The notes under the pieces: model-generated
Told to the model about the DNA's origin: nothing
Database searches by the model: none
Seen by the model: the letters and a program-made list of their open reading frames with translations, nothing else
Program-made: the position numbers and the translations under genes
Assembly: GCA_027083485.1 (NCBI GenBank)
Contig: JALWOO010000848.1
Coordinates: 1-10,110, forward strand
Length of the DNA: 10,110 bases
Origin: Amylibacter sp.
Lineage (GTDB): Bacteria > Pseudomonadota > Alphaproteobacteria > Rhodobacterales > Rhodobacteraceae
Reading direction: 5' to 3'
In this document: positions 5,429 to 10,110 of the stretch, piece after piece
How positions within the stretch are numbered: the first letter of the stretch is position 1
Layout of the letters: the number at the start of each line of letters is the position of its first letter

Positions 5429-7501
5429 ATGAACGAAACATCCCGTCCCAACCCAAAGCAGCTGTTGGCTGATGTCTTTGGCTTTGATGCCTATCGCGAT
5501 GGCCAGGAGGAAATCGTGGATGCGGTGTTGGCGGGTAAAAACGCGCTGGCGATTATGCCAACGGGCGGTGGTAAATCCTTGTGTTTTCAACTGCCTGCCC
5601 TGTGTCTTGAGGGCGTTACCGTTGTGATTTCCCCGCTGATTGCCTTGATGCGCGATCAGGTGCGTGCCCTGCGCGAAGTCGGGGTCGAGGCCGGTTCCCT
5701 GACCTCCGGTAACAGTGAAGAAGAAAGCGAAGAAGTGTTTCAGGCGCTGGAAGAGGGTCGCCTGAAGCTGCTGTATATTGCGCCGGAGCGGTTGGCCAAT
5801 CCGGGGACTTTGCGCATGCTGCGCAAGGTGAACACCCGTTTGATTGCGGTGGACGAGGCCCATTGCGTGAGCCAATGGGGCCATGATTTCCGCCCCGATT
5901 ACCTGAGGATCGGTGATTTGCGTCGGGATCTGGATGTGCCGCTGGCAGCCTTTACCGCTACGGCAGATGCGGAAACCCGTGATGAAATCGTGCGCCGCCT
6001 GTTTGATGGGCAGCCGCCGGAAATCTTTCTGCGCGGGTTTGATCGCCCTAACCTGCACCTTGCCTTTTTGCCGAAAAACAGCCCCCGCCAACAGATTTTG
6101 CGGTTTGCGGCGGCGCGCAAAGGCCAGTCGGGGATCGTCTATTGTTCGTCGCGCAACAAAACCGAAACACTGGCGCAGGCTTTGCGTGCAGAGGGGCATC
6201 TGGCGATTTCCTATCATGCGGGCATGGATCGGGAGGATCGCAAGCTGGCCGAAACCCGTTTTCAGCGCGAGGACGGGTTGATAGTTTGCGCCACCATTGC
6301 CTTTGGCATGGGCATAGACAAGCCGGATATCCGCTGGGTGGCCCATGCGGATTTGCCCAAATCGGTGGAATCCTATTATCAGGAAATCGGTCGCGCGGGG
6401 CGTGACGGCGCACCGGCGGATACGCTGACGCTCTATGGATCCGATGATATTCGCCTGCAACGGGCCCGAATTGACGAAGGCCTAGCCCCGCCGGAACGCA
6501 AAGAGGCGGATCATGCGCGGCTGAATGCTTTGCTGGGATTGGCCGAGGCACGGCGTTGCCGGCGGCGGGTTTTGTTGCGTTACTTTGGTGATGATGTGGA
6601 TCATTGCGATAATTGTGACCTGTGCGCCAATCCGCCGGAATTGTTTGACGGCACAACAGCTGTGCGCAAGGCTCTTTCGGCGATCCTGCGCACGGGGGAA
6701 TATTTCGGGGCAGGGCATCTGATTGATATTCTACTGGGCAAGACCACGGAAAAAGTGATTTCGCGTGGCCATGACCGGCTGCCAACCTTTGGGGTGGGCA
6801 AGGAATATGATCAACGCCAATGGCAGGCGATTTTCCGGCAGATGATGGGCTATGATTTGATCCGCCCCGATATGGAACGCCACGGGGCCTTGCGGATGAC
6901 ACCGGCGGCGCGGCCGATTCTGAAGGGCGAGGAAACGATCGAGCTGCGCAAGGATACCATTGTCAAAGCAACGGCGGCGGGTAGCCGTCGCCGTGCCAGC
7001 GTCAAGGCATTGGTGTCCGAGGAGGACGAACCGCTGTTATCCGCACTCAAGGCCAAGCGCCGGGCCTTGGCGGATGCGCTGAACGCGCCGGCCTATGTGG
7101 TTTTTCCGGATAGCACCTTGATCGCCATGGTGGCGGAACGGCCCAAGAACCTGGACGAGTTTGCCAATCTGGCCGGCGTTGGGGCGGTAAAGCTCAAGCG
7201 CTATGGCAAGGATTTTCTGGAGGTCTTGAACGGGTCTTTCGAAACTGTGCATCCGCAGCGGCAAAAACTGGCGGGAAAACCTGCCGGAGCATTGTTTGAC
7301 CGATTGCAGGAAGTGCAGTTGGCGTTGCAACGCGGTCCAGAGGGTCACGACAAGCTTTTAAGCTGTACAAACAGCACCTTGGCAAAGATTGCTGAACTAA
7401 AACCGGATACGGTTTCGGCGATGGAGCGGATACAGGGAATGGGACCGCTCAAGGCGGCGCGTTTCGGAGAGGCCTTTCTGGCTGTGTTGCATGAAGAATA
7501 G
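5429..7501 (+). CDS. recQ: ATP-dependent DNA helicase RecQ
   Basis: A 690-aa superfamily 2, 3'-to-5' DNA helicase acting in recombination and replication-fork repair. Domains: helicase core 1 with Walker A (MPTGGGKS, 43-50), DEAH box (142-145) and motif III FTATAD (175-180); core 2 with motif VI QEIGRAGRDG (318-327); RecQ-C-terminal zinc site C377, C393, C396, C399; a winged-helix region to about 510; and an HRDC domain at about 538-600. The last 65 residues look like a second, diverged HRDC-type helical unit, making it longer than the roughly 610-aa E. coli protein. ATG 5429 is used; its ribosome-binding site is weak (AGG 12 bases upstream), and an in-frame TTG at 5405 is possible. yaaA follows after 60 bases in the same direction. 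Confidence 0.96.
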   Translation: MNETSRPNPKQLLADVFGFDAYRDGQEEIVDAVLAGKNALAIMPTGGGKSLCFQLPALCLEGVTVVISPLIALMRDQVRALREVGVEAGSLTSGNSEEESEEVFQALEEGRLKLLYIAPERLANPGTLRMLRKVNTRLIAVDEAHCVSQWGHDFRPDYLRIGDLRRDLDVPLAAFTATADAETRDEIVRRLFDGQPPEIFLRGFDRPNLHLAFLPKNSPRQQILRFAAARKGQSGIVYCSSRNKTETLAQALRAEGHLAISYHAGMDREDRKLAETRFQREDGLIVCATIAFGMGIDKPDIRWVAHADLPKSVESYYQEIGRAGRDGAPADTLTLYGSDDIRLQRARIDEGLAPPERKEADHARLNALLGLAEARRCRRRVLLRYFGDDVDHCDNCDLCANPPELFDGTTAVRKALSAILRTGEYFGAGHLIDILLGKTTEKVISRGHDRLPTFGVGKEYDQRQWQAIFRQMMGYDLIRPDMERHGALRMTPAARPILKGEETIELRKDTIVKATAAGSRRRASVKALVSEEDEPLLSALKAKRRALADALNAPAYVVFPDSTLIAMVAERPKNLDEFANLAGVGAVKLKRYGKDFLEVLNGSFETVHPQRQKLAGKPAGALFDRLQEVQLALQRGPEGHDKLLSCTNSTLAKIAELKPDTVSAMERIQGMGPLKAARFGEAFLAVLHEE

Positions 7502-7561
7502 AACCTTGGCAATTCGGGGTCGCGTGCTATGTTTTGTGAAAATCAACCCGTGGGGATGGAT

Positions 7562-8323
7562 ATGCTCGCCGTAATTTCACCAGCCAAGAAACTGAATTTC
7601 GACCCTTTGCCCGATACTGTCGGCGAAAGTTTTCCCGAATTTCAACAGGATGCAAACCGGCTTGCAACGATTGCAAAAGGGTTAAGCGTTTCGGATTTGC
7701 GCAAGTTGATGAAAATCAGCGAAGACCTCGCGACCCTTAACCGCGATCGTTTTCAGGCCTTTGCTGAAAAATCGGATGCCCGCAATTCCAAACAGGCAAT
7801 GTTTGCCTTTGCCGGTGATACCTATACCGGTCTGTCGGCCAGTGAATTCGAGGCGGATGATCTGGCCTATGCGCAGGATCATTTGCGTATTTTATCAGGG
7901 CTTTATGGTGTCCTAAGACCCTTGGACCGCATTCAACCCTATCGTCTTGAAATGGGTAGCCGCTTGGCAAATGATGCCGGTCCCACGCTCTATGCCTATT
8001 GGGGAAACCGGATTGGCAAAGCATTGGACGAGGCTTCTGGCGGGGCACCTGTGGTAAACCTTGCCTCGAATGAATATTTCAAGGCCGCCAATGCCAAAAC
8101 CATGCGATCCCCGATTATCAATGTGGCCTTTAAGGAAGAGCGGGATGGCCTGCTGAAAATGATCGGTTTTTACGCGAAAAAGGCCCGTGGATCCATGGCA
8201 AGGTTTATCATTCAAAACCGCGTGGAAACCCTTGAAGGCCTTAAGGATTTCAATATTGACGGCTATGGTTTTAAGCCTGATTTATCGGCAGATGATTCCT
8301 TGGTTTTCACACGTAAATCCTAA
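7562..8323 (+). CDS. yaaA: Peroxide stress protein YaaA (DUF328/UPF0246)
   Basis: A 253-aa YaaA-family protein, close to the 258 aa of the E. coli protein. Characteristic segments are MLAVISPAKKLNF at the N-terminus, FAGDTYTGL, LRILSGLYGVLRPLD, MGSRL, NLASNEYFK and, at the end, NIDGYGF. In E. coli, YaaA is induced by OxyR during hydrogen peroxide stress and limits intracellular iron-driven DNA damage; the fold binds DNA. Placement directly after recQ fits a DNA-protection theme, though that link is inference. The start at 7562 is preceded by GGGGA (7552-7556) with a 5-base spacer; in-frame ATGs at 7529 and 7556 would add non-family residues. The stop overlaps that of the convergent L,D-transpeptidase gene. 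Confidence 0.94.
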   Translation: MLAVISPAKKLNFDPLPDTVGESFPEFQQDANRLATIAKGLSVSDLRKLMKISEDLATLNRDRFQAFAEKSDARNSKQAMFAFAGDTYTGLSASEFEADDLAYAQDHLRILSGLYGVLRPLDRIQPYRLEMGSRLANDAGPTLYAYWGNRIGKALDEASGGAPVVNLASNEYFKAANAKTMRSPIINVAFKEERDGLLKMIGFYAKKARGSMARFIIQNRVETLEGLKDFNIDGYGFKPDLSADDSLVFTRKS

Positions 8324-8823
8324 CCTTGAATAATGATCCGTGATCCGGGCTGCCAGTTGCTGATAATATACAACAGGTCATTGCGGCTAAAGGCGATGCA
8401 ACCCTCTGTGGGATGACCGGGTTTGCGCCAGATATGCATAAAGATGGCGCTGCCTTTTCCTGGTATCGCATGGGGCCAATTGTAGGTCAGCACACCAAAG
8501 GCATCATAGAGCTGGTCGGCACGGCGTAGACGTTCATGGCTAAAGGGGTGGCGGTTACTGCGCAAAGCATGGTTATAGGCCGGATCTCGGGGATCATCGG
8601 ACCAGATACCATTTAACGGAATGGCACGGGCAGGCGGGGTAATTTTCAAACGATCCGGACGATAGTGGATTTGAGCCAGCTTGAAAATGCCAACCGGTGT
8701 GATACCGTCTCCTTCGCCTTGTTTCATGGCAATACCGCCACGACCAATGGCACAGGGCAGTTTTTGGCCGCGAAACCGGGCACCGGCGCGGTTGATTACC
8801 AGATCGTTAAAACGCGGGGTCAC
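8320..8823 (-). CDS. L,D-transpeptidase catalytic domain (YkuD) protein without signal peptide
   Basis: A 167-aa stand-alone YkuD-fold protein. Seen are the family's [12 protein letters not shown] turn (36-47), [17 protein letters not shown] (114-130) and the active-site stretch from H130 to C142 (PTEGCIAF). Thus the catalytic His and Cys are present, but the usual S/T-H-G-C reads T-E-G-C. Relatives form meso-DAP cross-links or attach proteins to peptidoglycan in the periplasm. No signal peptide or membrane segment is seen at the N-terminus ([14 protein letters not shown]), so export is not explained, and a cytoplasmic or moonlighting role is possible. The start is GTG (8823-8821), overlapping the ribA stop as GTGA, so translation is probably coupled to ribA. 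Fold assignment is confident; activity and location are not. Confidence 0.82.
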   Translation of the reverse strand: MTPRFNDLVINRAGARFRGQKLPCAIGRGGIAMKQGEGDGITPVGIFKLAQIHYRPDRLKITPPARAIPLNGIWSDDPRDPAYNHALRSNRHPFSHERLRRADQLYDAFGVLTYNWPHAIPGKGSAIFMHIWRKPGHPTEGCIAFSRNDLLYIISNWQPGSRIIIQG

Positions 8824-9887
8824 AGAAAATGCCCGCTTTTCTTTGCCTTGGTGGCCAGATAGGCACTGTTATGTGGGTTTTCACCCACGGCCAAGGGTAC
8901 CCGTTCAACAACCGTGATACCGGCCTGTTGCATCATTTCCACTTTGCGCGGATTGTTGGTCATCAGGCGCACCGCTTCAAACCCGAGCGCCCGCAGCATT
9001 TCCGCTCCCAGCATGAAATCGCGCTCGTCATCCTCGAATCCCAGTCGGTGATTTGCTTCAACCGTATCAAACCCCTGGTCCTGCAAGGAATAGGCGCGCA
9101 TTTTATTGGCAAGCCCGATGCCGCGCCCTTCTTGGTTCATATAGAGCAGAACGCCGCTGCCTTGGGTTGCAATTTGTGCCATGGCGGCGCGCAGTTGCGG
9201 GCCGCAATCGCATTTCAGCGACCCGATCAGATCGCCGGTAAAACAGGCAGAATGCAGGCGCGACAATACCGGCTCCCCGCGTTTGGGGCGACCGATTTCA
9301 ATGGCGTAATGTTCCTCTCCGCCATCCTTGCGACGAAAAACATGCACGCGGCTGTTTTCCTTGACCTCCAAGGGCACACGCGCACCGGAGATCAGCTCCA
9401 TCGGGGAGCGGCTGTTGTTGATTTCCTGCAAAACCGCCAGGTCAATCCGGCTGAGCGCACCGCAATCGCGATCCACCGGCACCAGCACCATGGCCGGCAA
9501 CAACCCGGCCTTCTTGCACAGCTGCAAGGCCGTGCGATGCACATCGGCGCTACCGTCGCGAATATAGGCAAAAGGGCCTTTCATCGGCATTTGCAAATCC
9601 AGTGATGGATCGGCCATGGCATGCAGCCAGTTCACATCATCCTGAACCGTCATACGCACCAGATCCCCGTCATAGGCCGGTGCCGCCAGTGTTTGCGCAC
9701 GCCGGTTGGTCAGGGCCAGTTGTACATCCCCGCAAGCACGCAATTCTGCCAAGCGGCCGGCGGTCAGCGTTTCCACCGCCGCCGCCAGCCAATCCTGCGC
9801 GCCATCACGGATCACCACCGGCAATCCCATCCGCAAATCCCCGCGCATGCGGGCGATCTGTTCATCTGTGTTCAGCGAAAATGCCAT
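8820..9887 (-). CDS. ribA: GTP cyclohydrolase II with degenerate RibB-like N-terminal domain
   Basis: A 355-aa protein catalysing the first step of riboflavin synthesis, GTP to 2,5-diamino-6-ribosylamino-4(3H)-pyrimidinone 5'-phosphate. The RibA domain (about 165-350) has the zinc cysteines C215, C226 and C228 ([15 protein letters not shown]), QEGRGIGL (252-259), [10 protein letters not shown] (261-270) and the terminal MTNNPRK (309-315). Residues 1-160 resemble DHBP synthase (RibB) in order and pattern, for example RMGLPVVI and [14 protein letters not shown], but lack its acidic DDEDRENEGD catalytic loop (here IRDGAQDW) and its GHTEA histidine, so RibB activity is unlikely. The ATG at 9887 is chosen because family similarity begins there, with AGG about 7 bases upstream; extending upstream crosses the divergent promoter region. 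No FMN riboswitch is seen in the leader. Confidence 0.93.
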   Translation of the reverse strand: MAFSLNTDEQIARMRGDLRMGLPVVIRDGAQDWLAAAVETLTAGRLAELRACGDVQLALTNRRAQTLAAPAYDGDLVRMTVQDDVNWLHAMADPSLDLQMPMKGPFAYIRDGSADVHRTALQLCKKAGLLPAMVLVPVDRDCGALSRIDLAVLQEINNSRSPMELISGARVPLEVKENSRVHVFRRKDGGEEHYAIEIGRPKRGEPVLSRLHSACFTGDLIGSLKCDCGPQLRAAMAQIATQGSGVLLYMNQEGRGIGLANKMRAYSLQDQGFDTVEANHRLGFEDDERDFMLGAEMLRALGFEAVRLMTNNPRKVEMMQQAGITVVERVPLAVGENPHNSAYLATKAKKSGHFL

Positions 9888-10034
9888 ATTTGGGCCTATC
9901 CTTGTAACATACCCCGTGGTCTGTCCCCGTTTATGAAACATTTCAACGAAAATCGACACGAGGTTGTGAGGCACATTGCCGAAAGCCGCGATAAGGCACA
10001 AGTATACAATCAACAGTTTAAGGAGCACCGGCCC
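9888..10034. promoter_or_regulatory. Divergent intergenic region, ribA / response regulator
   Basis: A 147-base region between divergent starts. It contains a 5+5 inverted repeat TGAAA-CA-TTTCA (9934-9945), an operator-like candidate. TTGCCG (9976) and TATACAAT (10003-10010) resemble promoter elements for the plus strand but are spaced 21-23 bases apart, too far for a standard sigma-70 promoter. The plus-strand frame of the response regulator stays open through an ATG at 9933, which lacks a ribosome-binding site. Confidence 0.35.
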
Positions 10035-10110
10035 ATGGGCAATGTTAAGAAAATCCTGATGGTAGACGATGACGAGGACCTGCGCGAGGCATTGGCCGAT
10101 CAGTTGGTCC
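10035..10110 (+). CDS. Response regulator receiver domain, N-terminal fragment cut by window
   Basis: The first 25 codons of a two-component response regulator. After MGNV, the sequence [16 protein letters not shown] is the first beta strand and the acidic pocket (DDDED) of a receiver domain; the phospho-acceptor Asp and any output domain lie beyond the window. The start at 10035 has AGGAG (10021-10025) with a 9-base spacer. An in-frame ATG at 9933 would add 34 charged residues (beginning [11 protein letters not shown]) but has no ribosome-binding site. The subfamily cannot be told from the fragment; an OmpR-type regulator is a guess. Confidence 0.85.
   Translation, partial: MGNVKKILMVDDDEDLREALADQLV

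Noticed and set aside
5306..6460. A long minus-strand open frame extending lpxL upstream to 676 codons
   Set aside because: The extension lies opposite recQ and the intergenic region. LpxL similarity starts at the ATG at 5305 and gives normal family length.
6048..6902. A 284-codon minus-strand open frame within recQ
   Set aside because: A low-complexity Pro/Arg/His-rich translation typical of antisense frames over GC-rich genes; recQ is intact on the other strand.
7352..7364. AAGCTTTTAAGCT palindrome near the recQ 3' end as a terminator
   Set aside because: AT-rich, no following T-tract, and inside the coding sequence; most likely chance.
8829..9605. A 258-codon plus-strand open frame opposite ribA
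   Set aside because: Antisense shadow; composition rich in Gln/His/Arg with no recognisable motif.
9888..10028. Upstream extension of ribA to a GTG at 10028, giving 402 aa
   Set aside because: The added residues resemble nothing in the family and cover the divergent promoter region and the ribosome-binding site of the response regulator gene.
9888..10034. FMN riboswitch upstream of ribA
   Set aside because: None of the conserved RFN-element blocks were seen on the ribA strand, and the leader is too short for a typical one.

Overview
The window looks like a chromosomal stretch of an alphaproteobacterium, most probably a Rhodobacterales member. This is an inference from gene content and protein style (dgcN-dgcA-dat, lpxL-waaA, a GTP cyclohydrolase II with a degenerate RibB-like N-terminus, moderately high GC), not from a marker gene. 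No tRNA, rRNA, CRISPR array, insertion sequence or phage gene was seen. Coding density is very high: no gap exceeds 150 bases, and most neighbours overlap or nearly touch.

Layout. (1) 1-2563, plus strand: the 3' part of dgcN, then dgcA and a D-amino-acid transaminase. Together these form a D-amino-acid catabolic set: the transaminase can make D-glutamate from other D-amino acids, DgcN N-acetylates D-Glu, and DgcA racemises N-acetyl-D-Glu to the L form. A textbook intrinsic terminator sits between dgcN and dgcA. (2) 2560-5305, minus strand: lpxL (lipid A acyltransferase), then a waaA-family Kdo transferase, then a small glycosyltransferase with GT29 (sialyltransferase-type) motifs. They lie head to tail as an LPS inner-core/lipid A operon. 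(3) 5429-8323, plus strand: recQ helicase and yaaA (peroxide stress), a DNA-damage/oxidative-stress pair. (4) 8320-9887, minus strand: ribA and an L,D-transpeptidase-fold protein coupled by a GTGA overlap. (5) 10035-10110, plus strand: the first codons of a response regulator.

The most interesting points are: the GT29-like enzyme translationally coupled to waaA, which suggests a CMP-Kdo- or CMP-sialate-type donor; the waaA gene itself, which has no ATG at its expected start, appears to have Asn at the usual catalytic Glu position, and changes sharply in GC content part-way through; the enzymatically degenerate RibB-like domain on RibA; and the compact D-amino-acid to L-glutamate route with a built-in attenuator. 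No wholly new defence or mobile system was found.
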